From NCBI RefSeq assembly GCF_019457535.1, contig NZ_CP080417.1, positions 3,658,001 to 3,722,000 of the forward strand: 64,000 nucleotides of DNA, written 5' to 3'. Within the stretch, counting starts at the first letter, position 1. Each line of letters opens with the position of its first letter. Below the pieces are notes generated by a model. It was not told where the DNA came from and did not search any database. It saw only the letters and a program-made list of their open reading frames with translations. Source of the stretch: Shewanella halotolerans (GTDB taxonomy: Bacteria > Pseudomonadota > Gammaproteobacteria > Enterobacterales > Shewanellaceae). Positions 1 through 8,746 of the stretch are shown piece by piece. Position numbers and translations under genes: made by a program.

Positions 1-309
1 TAAGGTGCAGAGCAGGCTGACGCCATACTGCTCCAGCAGCGGCGCATAATGCATCGAGGCCACTACGGGCGGAATAAAGAAGAGCAGCAGCTCGCCGAGC
101 AGCCAGGCGGCGCCGCGGGCCACGAAACGTTCGGGCAACCAGTTTAGCGCCAGCAGGGCCAGAAGCGCCGCCAGGCCAATCACGCCACTGGGTAGCGGCA
201 GTGCCAGGCGAGTCACCAACCATTGGGCGGCCAGGGCCAATAGAGACAATAACCCCACCTGCAACAACAGCTGCAGCAAGTTTCTAAGTGGGGGGAGATA
301 AGTTGCCAT
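1..309 (-). CDS. CidA/LrgA family membrane protein (3' end cut by window edge)
   Basis: The reverse strand reads 103 codons from an ATG at 309 to the window edge without a stop. The product is hydrophobic: a first membrane segment around residues 12-30, then a PSGVIGL motif, another hydrophobic stretch, and a GELLLFFIPPVVA segment. These are hallmarks of the CidA/LrgA holin-like family, small inner-membrane proteins linked to murein hydrolase export and to overflow of pyruvate or acetate. Family members are usually 110-140 residues, so only the C-terminus is missing. It faces a LysR regulator at 410 across an AT-rich gap, the usual cidA/cidR arrangement, which suggests that regulator controls it. 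A lrgB/cidB partner would lie outside the window. Confidence 0.75.
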   Translation of the reverse strand, partial: MATYLPPLRNLLQLLLQVGLLSLLALAAQWLVTRLALPLPSGVIGLAALLALLALNWLPERFVARGAAWLLGELLLFFIPPVVASMHYAPLLEQYGVSLLCTL

Positions 310-409
310 GAAAAACTCTGTCTAACGAGATGATATGGCGATCTTACGCTTGCCATTTAAATAAAAAAAATGAATATTATTTATAAAATAAATCACCAAA
401 AGCTATTTA

Positions 410-1303
410 ATGGATCTTAAGGCACTACACTACTTTGTCGAGATCGTCGCCTCGGGAGGCTTTAACCGCGCCGCCGAGCGGATCCATATCAGCCAGCCCG
501 CGCTTTCAAAGTCTATCGCCCAGCTGGAGAGCGAGCTGGCATTGCCCCTGCTCACCCGGGGCAAACGCGGCACTAAGGTGCAGCTCACCCCCCATGGCGA
601 GGTGGTCTACCGCCACGCCCTCAGGCTTTTGGAAGATAAGCAGGCGATGATGGAGGAGCTGGCACAGCTGAAGGGGCTCAATCGCGGCATACTAAAACTG
701 GGGCTGGCACCGCTGGGCAGCGCCGAGCTGTTCGCCCCCATCATCGCCAAGTATCGCCAGACCTACCCAGAGATAGAGACCCAGCTGCTGGTTCGCGGCG
801 GCGTCGAGCAGACCCAGGCCCTGCAACAGGGGGAGATAGAACTCGCCACCGGCATTATCGATCTCAAGGACCGCTATGAGGGGATCGCCATCCATACCGA
901 GCCTATGGTGGTGGTACTCCCCCGCGAGCATCTGCTAGCCAGGCGCTCGGAGATCCCCCTTGGCGAGCTCGATGGCCAGGCGCAGATCCTGTTTGAATCG
1001 GAATTTTCCCTGCATGAGATGGTGATCAATGCCTGCCAGCAGGCCGGTGTGAGCATCAAGAACCCCACCCTAGTGAATCAGCCGGAATTTGGCGTCGCCC
1101 TGGTGGCCGCCGGGATAGGCCTGATGCTACTGCCTAAATTTATTGCCGAGCGCTACCGCCCAGACGCAGTGATCACCCGCCCCCTGACCCAGACGGATCT
1201 CAGCTGGCAGATGAGCCTGTTTTGGCGTAAAGATCTCAGCCTCTCCTTCGCGGCTCAGGCGATGATAGATCTGGTCAAACATCATCAGGCGAGCGGCGAC
1301 TAG
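410..1303 (+). CDS. LysR-family transcriptional regulator (CidR-like position)
   Basis: A 297-residue LysR-type regulator. Residues 1-60 form the winged helix-turn-helix (MDLKALHYFVEIVASGGF start, then AAERIHISQPALSKSIAQLE), and the rest is a type-2 periplasmic-binding-like effector domain. The length is normal for the family. The ATG at 410 lacks a strong ribosome-binding site, but the DNA-binding domain begins there, so the start is secure. It is divergent from the CidA/LrgA-type gene ending in the window at 309, with a 100-bp AT-rich gap that should hold both promoters and the operator. LysR regulators usually activate the divergent neighbour, so control of the holin-like gene is the best inference. 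The effector is unknown. Confidence 0.85.
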   Translation: MDLKALHYFVEIVASGGFNRAAERIHISQPALSKSIAQLESELALPLLTRGKRGTKVQLTPHGEVVYRHALRLLEDKQAMMEELAQLKGLNRGILKLGLAPLGSAELFAPIIAKYRQTYPEIETQLLVRGGVEQTQALQQGEIELATGIIDLKDRYEGIAIHTEPMVVVLPREHLLARRSEIPLGELDGQAQILFESEFSLHEMVINACQQAGVSIKNPTLVNQPEFGVALVAAGIGLMLLPKFIAERYRPDAVITRPLTQTDLSWQMSLFWRKDLSLSFAAQAMIDLVKHHQASGD

Positions 1304-1307
1304 CGTA

Positions 1308-1955
1308 TCATTCTTCCAGCACAGGGCACTCGCTGGGGGTGATACGTTCGATCACTATCTCCTCCAGCGGCACATCGGCGTACTCCCCTACCCGGGTGGT
1401 GGCCACTATGCTTATCTTATCCACCAGCTCCATGCCAGACAGCACCCTGCCAAACACAGCGTAACCTTCACTGCTGGCGCTATAATCCAGCTGCGGATTG
1501 TCTAAGGTGTTGATGAAAAACTGCGAGGTGGCCGAATCGCTCTGTCGGGCGCGCGCCATGGCCAGGGTGCCCCTGAGGTTACTAAAGCCCACGCTAGCCT
1601 CGTTTTTAATGGGCGCCTTGCCCGGCTTAGGTACCATGCCAGAGGTAAATCCGCCCCCCTGGATGATAAAGTTGTATATCACCCTGTGGATCAGGGTGCC
1701 ATCGTAAAAGCCATCATCGACATAGCCGATGAAGTTGGCCGCCGATTGCGGCGTATGGCGGCTATCGATACCTAGCCTAATCTCCCCCAGACTCGTGGTC
1801 ATGGTGAAGCAGGCATCTATGCTCATATCGGGCACTGGGCCGGTCACCGGTGGATTGACTATCACACCATTGCTGCCCTCTTCACCGCCGCAGGCGGTTA
1901 AGCCCAAGAGCAGCAATATTCCCAGCGCCAACTTGCCTCTTATTTGCTTTTTCAT
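1308..1955 (-). CDS. Cyclophilin-type peptidyl-prolyl cis-trans isomerase, lipoprotein
   Basis: The start is the ATG at 1955, preceded by GGGGA; an upstream in-frame TTG at 1967 is less likely. The N-terminus MKKQIRGKLALGILLLLGLTAC is a lipoprotein signal with an LTAC lipobox. The mature protein is a single cyclophilin domain of about 160 residues, with FINTLDNPQLD and a YAVFGRVLSGMELVDKI segment typical of bacterial PpiA/PpiB. It should catalyse proline isomerisation during protein folding, anchored to a periplasm-facing membrane. The canonical N-terminal region (VIYNFIIQGGGFTSG) is present. It sits convergent with the LysR gene and has no obvious operon partner. Confidence 0.88.
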   Translation of the reverse strand: MKKQIRGKLALGILLLLGLTACGGEEGSNGVIVNPPVTGPVPDMSIDACFTMTTSLGEIRLGIDSRHTPQSAANFIGYVDDGFYDGTLIHRVIYNFIIQGGGFTSGMVPKPGKAPIKNEASVGFSNLRGTLAMARARQSDSATSQFFINTLDNPQLDYSASSEGYAVFGRVLSGMELVDKISIVATTRVGEYADVPLEEIVIERITPSECPVLEE

Positions 1956-2065
1956 CACAGTCCCCAACGCGTGTCACCTTAAGGATGTTACGAGGCACTA
2001 AATTAGAAAACAATATAAGATACAAGTTGTTACCGATACATTATGCTACATCTGACCTTCAAATA

Positions 2066-2989
2066 TCAGTTGCGAAACCGCCCAATCAGCGACATCAGAA
2101 TAAGAGCCACCGCGCCTACCAGGACACCAAACAGGGCGTTGAGCAGACTCGGGGTCATCCAGGCCAAGACTGGCCCGACTATAGCAAGCCCTGCCACCCA
2201 ATGGGCTGCCTGCTCAAACACCTCGGCAATCTGATTAATACCATGGGTGAGGATACCGCCGCCCACCATAAACATGGCGATGGTGCCCACCACGGTAAGG
2301 CCGCGCATCAGGTAAGGCGCCGCATTCACCAGGCCACCACCTAGCTTACGCCCCAGACGGCGCAGCAGGCCATCCCCCTGACGCTGACTCAGATAGAGCC
2401 CGGCATCATCCAGCTTGACGATGCCCGCCACCAGACCATAGACACCGACTGTCATCAGCACGGCGATGATCGCCAGAGTCACCACCTGGGTCATGAAACT
2501 GCTCTCGGCCACCACCCCAAGGGTGATGGCGATGATCTCCGCCGAGAGCACGAAGTCGGTACGAATAGCACCGGCCACCTTCTGCTTCTCGAAGGCCTTG
2601 AGATCCTCGACCGCCTTAGCCATCTCGCTCTGACTCATGGCAGGTTCATGCTTGTGGGTCAGGGAGTGATATACCTTCTCGAAACCCTCATAGCAGAGAA
2701 ACAGGCCACCGAACATCAAAAGCGGCGTCACCGCCCAGGGGATAAAGGCACTGATCAGCAGCGCCGCCGGGACCAAGATACACTTATTGCGCAGCGATCC
2801 CTTAGCCACCGCCCACACCACGGGCAGCTCGCGATCCGCATTCACCCCAGACACCTGCTGGGCGTTTAAGGCCAGATCGTCCCCCAACACACCGGCCGTC
2901 TTGCGCGCCGCCACCTTACTCATCAGGGCAACATCATCCAATATTGCCGCGATATCATCCAACAGGGTCAACAGACTCGCGCCCGCCAT
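2066..2989 (-). CDS. yedI: DUF808 family inner-membrane protein
   Basis: A 307-residue membrane protein whose N-terminus (SLLTLLDDIAAILDDVALM, then KTAGVLGDDLALNAQQVSG) matches the DUF808/YedI family. Several hydrophobic segments follow, including ones near residues 75-100, 150-190 and 215-250, and the protein ends in a hydrophobic hairpin. An AAGGAG ribosome-binding site precedes the ATG at 2989. The function of the family is not established. It appears to be a single-gene unit. Confidence 0.85.
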   Translation of the reverse strand: MAGASLLTLLDDIAAILDDVALMSKVAARKTAGVLGDDLALNAQQVSGVNADRELPVVWAVAKGSLRNKCILVPAALLISAFIPWAVTPLLMFGGLFLCYEGFEKVYHSLTHKHEPAMSQSEMAKAVEDLKAFEKQKVAGAIRTDFVLSAEIIAITLGVVAESSFMTQVVTLAIIAVLMTVGVYGLVAGIVKLDDAGLYLSQRQGDGLLRRLGRKLGGGLVNAAPYLMRGLTVVGTIAMFMVGGGILTHGINQIAEVFEQAAHWVAGLAIVGPVLAWMTPSLLNALFGVLVGAVALILMSLIGRFRN

Positions 2990-3319
2990 GCTCTCTCCTT
3001 ACTCTCTTCTATATCCTTTCCCCACCGCCTTGTGCGTGAGGGCGCTCTCGCGAATTAAGCGCTAATCTTTAACGCTAACGGCAAGCTAAAGTACGCTTGT
3101 TGAGAGCTAAAGTACTCTGCCTCAATACATTTTTCCAGAGGACGCCAGACAAAACCCCGGCCGCAGGCCCAAGTTGGGAGATTTCACACAAATTTCCCCT
3201 AGGATCTGGGTAATAAATTCTGCGCTAAAGCAACAAACTGCGTCATTTGACATACTCCCGAGGAGAACTAAAGGTATAATGACGACAAAATGCTTCGTTT
3301 ATCCTTATAGGAACTCCTT
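2990..3319. other. Intergenic region between DUF808 gene and rpiA
   Basis: This 330-base gap between divergent genes must contain both promoters. A perfect TTGACA (3247-3252) and a perfect TATAAT (3275-3280) are present on the plus strand, but they are 22 bases apart, too far for a normal sigma-70 spacer, so the TATAAT probably works with a weaker -35. A short repeat of GCTAAAGTAC occurs near 3085 and 3107. No open reading frame or RNA structure stands out. Confidence 0.4.
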
Positions 3320-3979
3320 ATGACTCAAGATGAAATGAAAAAAGCCGCCGGATGGGCAGCGCTCGAGTATGTAGAGAAAGACAGTATTGTCGGCGTGGGT
3401 ACCGGCTCGACCGTTAACCACTTTATCGATGCACTGGCCACCATCAAGGCCGATATCGAAGGTGCAGTGTCTAGCTCTGAGGCCTCGACCGAGAAGATGA
3501 AGGCGCTGGGGATCCCGGTATTCGACCTGAACTCTGTCGATCAGCTCTCTGTCTATGTCGATGGCGCCGACGAGATCAACGGCCACATGGACATGATCAA
3601 GGGTGGCGGCGCCGCGCTGACCCGCGAGAAGATTGTCGCCGCCGTGGCCGACAAGTTCGTCTGCATCGTGGATAACACTAAGGAAGTCGAGGTATTGGGC
3701 GAGTTCCCGCTGCCGGTAGAAGTGATTCCTATGGCACGTTCTTACGTGGCCCGCGAGCTGGTCAAATTAGGCGGTGACCCTGTCTACCGTGAGGGCGTAG
3801 TCACAGATAACGGCAACGTGATCCTGGATGTCTACAACATGAAGATCTTCAATCCAAAGGCGCTTGAAGAGCAGATCAATCAGATCGTTGGTGTGGTCAC
3901 CAATGGTCTGTTCGCCAACCGCGGCGCCGACGTCCTGCTGGTCGGCACCCCTGAAGGCGTAAAGACGGTTAAGCCATAG
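3320..3979 (+). CDS. rpiA: Ribose-5-phosphate isomerase A
   Basis: A 219-residue protein matching RpiA along its full length. It interconverts ribose-5-phosphate and ribulose-5-phosphate in the cytosolic pentose phosphate pathway. Visible motifs are GVGTGSTVNHF near residue 25 (phosphate-binding loop), DGADEIN near residue 81 and KGGGAALTREK near residue 94, which carries the catalytic acid and base region. An AGGAA ribosome-binding site precedes the ATG, and a strong terminator follows at 3998-4026. It is a single-gene unit here. The length and motifs are normal, and there is no sign of disruption. Confidence 0.97.
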   Translation: MTQDEMKKAAGWAALEYVEKDSIVGVGTGSTVNHFIDALATIKADIEGAVSSSEASTEKMKALGIPVFDLNSVDQLSVYVDGADEINGHMDMIKGGGAALTREKIVAAVADKFVCIVDNTKEVEVLGEFPLPVEVIPMARSYVARELVKLGGDPVYREGVVTDNGNVILDVYNMKIFNPKALEEQINQIVGVVTNGLFANRGADVLLVGTPEGVKTVKP

Positions 3980-3997
3980 GCCGAATTAAAAGCCATT

Positions 3998-4026
3998 AAA
4001 AAAGCCACTCATAGAGTGGCTTTTTG
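3998..4026. terminator. Rho-independent terminator, probably bidirectional
   Basis: A perfect AAAGCCACTC / GAGTGGCTTT stem with a three-base loop is flanked by A and T runs. It ends rpiA and also lies just past the convergent gene that stops at 4059. Confidence 0.9.
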
Positions 4027-4058
4027 TTTTTCAGGCCCTAATGCCCTTCTTCGCGGCT

Positions 4059-4700
4059 CTAGTAAGCCAAGCTGATCCGCTGGCGGACATAGTCGCCTGA
4101 ATCAACCAAATCCAGCATCGCCTTGGCGTAGTCCGCGACCGAGATGCGGCTGCGTCCCTCCTCGTCGGTAAAGAACTTATCGCCGCCGATGCGATAGGCC
4201 CCTTCGCTGGCGCCGGGATAGATCTCGGCCGCCGGGCTGACAAAAGTCCAGTTCAGCGGCGAGTCACTCGCCCTGAATACCTCCAGCGCTTCGCCCTGGG
4301 CCAAGGCCTCATCCCTGTATTCTGGCGGGAATCCTGGCGATTGTACCAGGGTCTGGCCTGGGGCCAGCTCGAGACTGCCGGCGCCGCCGACCCACAGCAG
4401 GCGCTTAACCTGAGTCTTGGGCAGCAGCTCGAGCAGCGCCTTGGCGCTCTGGGGCACCAATTGATGCTGGCCAGAGGCTCGTCCACCCACGGAGGCGATC
4501 ACCAGATCGATCCCCTCGAATACCTGAGGGTCGATACCCTGCTCGAGATCGACGACCCGCGCCGTGACCTGACCGGCTAACTCACCGGTTAATTTAGCCG
4601 GGTCTCTCACCAGGGCGGTGACCGACAATTGGCGGCTCAAGGCCTCCTGCATCAAGGTACTGCCTATCCAACCTGTGGCACCAATAATCGCGATATTCAT
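4059..4700 (-). CDS. NAD(P)-binding Rossmann-fold oxidoreductase (NmrA/YwnB-like)
   Basis: A 213-residue atypical short-chain dehydrogenase-type protein. The N-terminal MNIAIIGATGWIGSTLM is a GxxGxxG dinucleotide-binding motif, and the rest resembles small NAD(P)H-binding proteins of the YwnB/NmrA group, whose substrates are mostly unknown. An AGGAACAG ribosome-binding site precedes the start. It is divergently transcribed from a LysR regulator that begins at 4819, which probably controls it. No catalytic Tyr-Lys pair of classical SDR enzymes is clear, so it may act as a redox sensor or a flavin/quinone-type reductase rather than a dehydrogenase. Confidence 0.8.
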   Translation of the reverse strand: MNIAIIGATGWIGSTLMQEALSRQLSVTALVRDPAKLTGELAGQVTARVVDLEQGIDPQVFEGIDLVIASVGGRASGQHQLVPQSAKALLELLPKTQVKRLLWVGGAGSLELAPGQTLVQSPGFPPEYRDEALAQGEALEVFRASDSPLNWTFVSPAAEIYPGASEGAYRIGGDKFFTDEEGRSRISVADYAKAMLDLVDSGDYVRQRISLAY

Positions 4701-4818
4701 CTTCTGTTCCTCACTATCTGACTAAATTGGCATCAGTTTACTTAGCCCGCTTATCGTGATAAACAGCGTAGATAGAGCATCATTGTTTCATTTTAGGTTA
4801 CTAAATAAGGTCACTAAT

Positions 4819-5724
4819 ATGGATAAGATCAGCGCGATCCGTAGTTTCGTCGAGGTGGCCAGTTGCGGCAGCTTTACCCAGGCCGCCGAACAACTAGGCC
4901 TCAGCCGACTACAGGTCTCCCGCCATATTCAGGAAGTGGAACGTTGGCTGGGACTGCGCCTGCTGCATCGCACCACCCGCAGTGTCAGCCTGAGCGTGCA
5001 GGGGGAAGAGGCCTTCATCTATTGTCAGAAGATCCTCGATGAAGTCGCGGCGCTGCAAAACCGCGCCCAGCGTCATAGGCAAGAGCTAGTCGGCAGCATA
5101 CGTATCGCCTCCCCCATCGGCCTGGGTCAGGCGCTGCTGTTCGATGCGATCGATGACTTCACCCGCGAGCATCCCGAAGTCAAGGTGCAGTTGCTGCTGT
5201 CCGATGAGATGGTGCAGCTGGTCGATGAGCGGGTTGATATCGCCCTGCGTTACACCCAGCAGCCCGATGAGAGCCTGATCGCCCGCCGCCTGATGCATAT
5301 AGACTCAGTGCTGTGCGCCTCGCCTGACTATCTCGCTGGCCATGCGCCCATCACCAACCTCGACGATATCACGGCGCACAACTGCCTGCTCCACGCCAGC
5401 CAAACCAACTGGTTGTTTGTCAAAGACAATCAAAATATTGAAAAAAAGGTCGGCGGTAACCTACAGGCCAACGACATGGGCGTCCTCCTCAAGGCGGCGC
5501 TACGGGGCAAGGGCCTCATTCATCTGCCCTGCGATCTCGCCAATGCCCATCTGGCCTCGGGGGAGCTGGTCGAGCTGCTGCCGGAATATCATCTGCCGGG
5601 CAAGACGCTGTGGGCCGTCTATCTCTCGCGCAGCTATCAGCAACACCTGATTCGACACTTCATCGATTTTCTCGCCGAGCGCTGGCAGCAAGATATCCTC
5701 AAGCACCCCGCTCCGGCCCGATAG
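4819..5724 (+). CDS. LysR-family transcriptional regulator
   Basis: A 301-residue LysR-type regulator when read from the ATG at 4819, which has AAGG nine bases upstream; an upstream in-frame ATG at 4756 would add 21 residues with no family match. The N-terminal winged helix-turn-helix contains SFTQAAEQLGLSRLQVSRHI, followed by a linker helix and an effector-binding domain. It resembles the AaeR/DhcR-like branch in which the regulator faces an oxidoreductase gene. The 118-base gap to the divergent gene at 4700 should contain the shared operator. The effector is unknown. Confidence 0.88.
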   Translation: MDKISAIRSFVEVASCGSFTQAAEQLGLSRLQVSRHIQEVERWLGLRLLHRTTRSVSLSVQGEEAFIYCQKILDEVAALQNRAQRHRQELVGSIRIASPIGLGQALLFDAIDDFTREHPEVKVQLLLSDEMVQLVDERVDIALRYTQQPDESLIARRLMHIDSVLCASPDYLAGHAPITNLDDITAHNCLLHASQTNWLFVKDNQNIEKKVGGNLQANDMGVLLKAALRGKGLIHLPCDLANAHLASGELVELLPEYHLPGKTLWAVYLSRSYQQHLIRHFIDFLAERWQQDILKHPAPAR

Positions 5725-5971
5725 GTAGGATTTCGAAAGTGTAATGAAACCTGTGCAGATCTCGCGAGGTGTCGCCCCCAGGTTTATCGCAAGATTTACC
5801 ACGAGGTTTACCGCCGAGTTACCAAAAGGGCAGTGCTAGGTGTAGCGTTAGCCTTGCAGCGAGGCGCCGCGCCAAATCGGCCCCTTGGCTTTACAGATAA
5901 ACCAATCAGGCTAAGATGCTCAACCCGGGCAAATGAGTTGCCCATCAAAAGCGCGCCACAAGGAGCCTGGC

Positions 5972-6565
5972 ATGTTGGAATCAATCGTTTCGTTAATCGC
6001 CGCCACCGGATTACTCCTGGGCTCACCCGGCCCAGCGCCGCTGGCACTGGCCGCCACGGGCGCCACCTTTGGCATAAGACGCGGCGCCCCCTTCCTGGCG
6101 GGCATACTCCTTGGGCTGTCGGTAGCCATCATAGGCGCCAGCGCCGGACTCGCCGCCCTATTTAGCCGCTTTCCCGACCTCAGGCTCACCTGTCAACTGC
6201 TCGGCGCCGCTTATATCGCCTTCATCGCCTATAAGATTGCCAGCGCCCCCTGCACCCAGTTAGATGACGCGCAGCAGGCACCGAGCTTCAAAGATGGCTT
6301 TATCCTCAACCTGCTCAATCCCAAGGCCTATGCTGCCTTCCTGGCCATCTTCTCCCAATTTTTACTGCCGCTGGAAAACACGGCCCTGGGTTATCTGGCC
6401 ACGGGGATCTGCGCCTTGCTGGTCGCGACTCTGGTAGATAGCCTCTGGCTGATCTTCGGCGGCCTGCTACGCCCGCTATTTTCCAGGCCAAAGGCCGCAA
6501 GGGCACTGCGCATCTTCTTTGCCGTCGCCATGCTAGCCGCAGTTGGTTACGCCTTGCTGGCCTAG
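5972..6565 (+). CDS. LysE/RhtB family amino-acid exporter
   Basis: A 197-residue inner-membrane protein. The start is the ATG at 5972 with AAGGAG ten bases upstream; the longer frame from 5933 adds only unlikely residues. The N-terminus LLLGSPGPAPLALAATGATFG is the conserved LysE/RhtB signature near the first transmembrane segment, FILNLLNPKAYAAFLAIFSQF is the second family hallmark, and six hydrophobic segments are visible. The family exports amino acids or their derivatives by proton antiport; the substrate cannot be told from sequence. It follows the LysR gene by about 250 bases in the same direction but probably has its own promoter. Confidence 0.88.
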   Translation: MLESIVSLIAATGLLLGSPGPAPLALAATGATFGIRRGAPFLAGILLGLSVAIIGASAGLAALFSRFPDLRLTCQLLGAAYIAFIAYKIASAPCTQLDDAQQAPSFKDGFILNLLNPKAYAAFLAIFSQFLLPLENTALGYLATGICALLVATLVDSLWLIFGGLLRPLFSRPKAARALRIFFAVAMLAAVGYALLA

Positions 6566-6631
6566 GGAGCCGCTGACAAACCGCGTTAAACGCCGTACAC
6601 TTAAAACCACACAGATAAGAAGAGAAACCAG

Positions 6632-6919
6632 ATGTCAGCCCGCGATACCATCACTGAGTTCACCATGATCCCCAACGTGGGTAAGGCCACGGCGGAGGAT
6701 TTTTACAAGCTCGGCCTGCATCACCCCAAGGAGCTTATCGGGCTGGATCCATATCAGATGCACGCCCAGCTAGAAGCCATCACCCAGTGTCGTCACGATC
6801 CCTGTGTCATCGATGTGTTTATCGCCGCGGTGCGTTTCATGGAAGGGGAAGCGTCCCAGCCCTGGTGGCACTATACCCCGGAGCGCAAGGCACATCTGGC
6901 CAAGCTGCAACAGAGATGA
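6632..6919 (+). CDS. Helix-hairpin-helix (Cdd1-like) protein
   Basis: A 95-residue protein with one helix-hairpin-helix motif, TMIPNVGKATAEDFYKLGL, and a C-terminal WWHYTPERKA segment. This matches the small Cdd1/pathogenicity-locus family, sometimes labelled mitomycin-resistance related. The motif normally binds DNA backbone without sequence specificity, but no function is established for the family. It follows the LysE gene by 66 bases and precedes an ATPase gene by 144 bases, so co-transcription is possible. Confidence 0.75.
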   Translation: MSARDTITEFTMIPNVGKATAEDFYKLGLHHPKELIGLDPYQMHAQLEAITQCRHDPCVIDVFIAAVRFMEGEASQPWWHYTPERKAHLAKLQQR

Positions 6920-7063
6920 TCGGCTAAAAGATAAGCTCGCCCAGCGTTTGAGCACTTATGGCATCGAGAGCCTAAAGATGCCACTGTTGCCCCAAGCCAA
7001 AATTACGCTCATGCTCAACCCAAACTACTAAAACCAATACTAAAACCACAAAAAAAGAGCGCC

Positions 7064-8251
7064 ATGCTGACCACCTTAGCCATCAACAACTACCGTTCGC
7101 TGCGAGACATACGTCTGCCCCTGGGGCAGCTCAATCTGGTCACGGGCGCCAACGGCAGTGGCAAGTCCAACCTCTACAAGGCGCTTAGGCTACTGGCACA
7201 AACGGCCCAAGGCGGCGTGGTTAATGCCCTGGCCCAAGAGGGCGGACTGGACTCCTGTTTCTGGGCGGGGCCGGAAAACCTCACCAAGGGGATGTTGAGC
7301 GGCGATACCGAGATAACCCCCACGGTACGCCAGCAGACCAAGCGGCTTAAACTGGGCTTTGCCGGCGATGAGTTCAGCTACCTCATCGAGCTTGGGCTAC
7401 CCAAGCCCGACAGCACCACCCTCTTCGGGCTAGATCCTCAGATTAAGCGTGAGGCGATCTGGGTCGGCAACAAGTATCGACCCGCCGCCGTACTGGTGGA
7501 GCGACGTGGCCCCATGGTGAAGGGGCGCGCCCAGCAAGGAGGGCAAGATGGCTGGCAGAGCCTGAATCAGCATATGCAGCATGGCGACAGCATCTTCACC
7601 GAGCTGTCGGATCCCACCCGCACGCCCGAGGTGCTCAGGCTCAGAGACAGCATTCGCGCCTGGCGCTTCTACGATCATTTTCGCAGCGATAGCGAGGCGC
7701 CCGCGCGTCAGCCACAGCTGGGTACCCGCACCCCAGTGCTGCACCATGACGGCCGGGATCTGGCCTCGGCGATTCAGACCATCTTCGAAATAGGCGACAG
7801 GGAAAGCTTCGATGAGGCGGTGAGTGATGCCTTTCCCGGCGCCCATGTCACCATTGGCTACCAGGCCGGTGGCCTGTTAAGCGTCAACTTTCATCAGCAG
7901 GGGCTGCTAAGGCCCCTCAACGCCCAGGAGCTCTCCGACGGCACCCTCAGATATCTGCTGCTGATCGCCGCCCTGCTCACCCCAAGGCCGCCTGAGCTGA
8001 TGGTGCTCAACGAGCCGGAGACCAGCCTGCACCCGGATCTGTTACCTGCACTGGCCCGGCTTATCGCCAAGGCATCTAAGGTGTGTCAGCTCTGGGTGGT
8101 CTCCCACGCCAATAGGCTGATCAATGCCCTCAACGAATTTGAGCAGTGTCAGCTTATCGAACTCGACAAGCAGCTGGGGCAGACCAAGATTGTGGGGCAA
8201 GATCTGCTCTCCACCCCAAGCTGGAATTGGCAACAAAAAGCCCAGGGCTAG
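7064..8251 (+). CDS. Predicted AAA-family ATPase (AAA_21, RecF-like)
   Basis: A 395-residue cytosolic ATPase. The N-terminus LTTLAINNYRSLRDIRLPLG is the usual RecF/SMC-type beta start, Walker A is GANGSGKSN near residue 28, a signature-like LSDGTLRYL lies near residue 290, and Walker B plus the D-loop read LMVLNEPETSLHPDL near residue 315. The NEPE in place of DEPE is typical of the COG4637 group of predicted ATPases. These proteins are often mistaken for defence ATPases, but here there is no nuclease or toxin partner: the preceding gene is a small helix-hairpin-helix protein and the following gene is convergent. Its role is unknown. Confidence 0.8.
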   Translation: MLTTLAINNYRSLRDIRLPLGQLNLVTGANGSGKSNLYKALRLLAQTAQGGVVNALAQEGGLDSCFWAGPENLTKGMLSGDTEITPTVRQQTKRLKLGFAGDEFSYLIELGLPKPDSTTLFGLDPQIKREAIWVGNKYRPAAVLVERRGPMVKGRAQQGGQDGWQSLNQHMQHGDSIFTELSDPTRTPEVLRLRDSIRAWRFYDHFRSDSEAPARQPQLGTRTPVLHHDGRDLASAIQTIFEIGDRESFDEAVSDAFPGAHVTIGYQAGGLLSVNFHQQGLLRPLNAQELSDGTLRYLLLIAALLTPRPPELMVLNEPETSLHPDLLPALARLIAKASKVCQLWVVSHANRLINALNEFEQCQLIELDKQLGQTKIVGQDLLSTPSWNWQQKAQG

Positions 8252-8262
8252 GCCTGGGCTTG
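8239..8262. terminator. Hairpin at the end of the ATPase gene
   Basis: An AAGCCCAGG / CCTGGGCTT stem with a six-base loop overlaps the stop codon of the ATPase gene. Only a short T stretch follows, so it may be a weak terminator or just an RNA-stabilising hairpin. Confidence 0.45.
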
Positions 8263-8331
8263 TTCACTCTAAAAACGCACTCTAAAAAGAGTCGCGGCTT
8301 TATAACTAGCCAGCTTTATAAAGAGCTTGTT

Positions 8332-8706
8332 TTATAATGAAAAGTTAGCAATCGTCTTCTGAATGCCCACGACGTCGGTGCCTTTCTTCAGCTCCTTCAC
8401 CAAGGGATCTTTCTGCCCCGAGATCCATAGCTTTAACTCGGCGTCCATGTCGAAGGTCCCGGCGGTTTCCACCTCAAAATGGGTGATCGCCTTATAGGGC
8501 ACAGAGTGATAACTCACCTTCTTGCCGGTAACGCCCTGCTTGTCGATGAGGATAAGACGCTTGTTGGTAAACACGAACATGTCGCGAATGACACGGTAAG
8601 CCAGCGCTAACTGCTCGTTATCGCCCATGATAGGCCCCAGCTCCTGCGCCAATTCTTGCAGGTTCACTTCGGCGGCATTGCCCATCAGTGCATCTAACAG
8701 TCCCAT
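8332..8706 (-). CDS. PH domain-containing protein (bacterial PH, YvbH-like)
   Basis: A 124-residue protein with the FTNKRLILIDKQGVTGKKVSY strand pair and the YKAITHFEVETAGTFDMDAEL segment that mark the bacterial pleckstrin-homology domain family (bPH_1). It has no signal or membrane segment, so it is cytosolic. A strong AAGGAGATAAAG ribosome-binding site precedes the ATG. Family members form ring-like oligomers but have no settled function. It lies just downstream of rlhA on the other side of a 40-base gap and could be read from the rlhA transcript. Confidence 0.82.
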   Translation of the reverse strand: MGLLDALMGNAAEVNLQELAQELGPIMGDNEQLALAYRVIRDMFVFTNKRLILIDKQGVTGKKVSYHSVPYKAITHFEVETAGTFDMDAELKLWISGQKDPLVKELKKGTDVVGIQKTIANFSL

Positions 8707-8746
8707 ACTTTATCTCCTTTAAAGTGAACTTAATTTGTTCTCTAGC

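Noticed and set aside
3247..3280. A perfect TTGACA/TATAAT promoter ahead of rpiA
   Set aside because: The spacer is 22 bases, outside the working range, so the two hexamers are not one promoter.
7064..8251. The ATPase as part of an anti-phage defence system
   Set aside because: No nuclease, toxin or other effector is next to it; the NEPE Walker B is usual for the COG4637 group.
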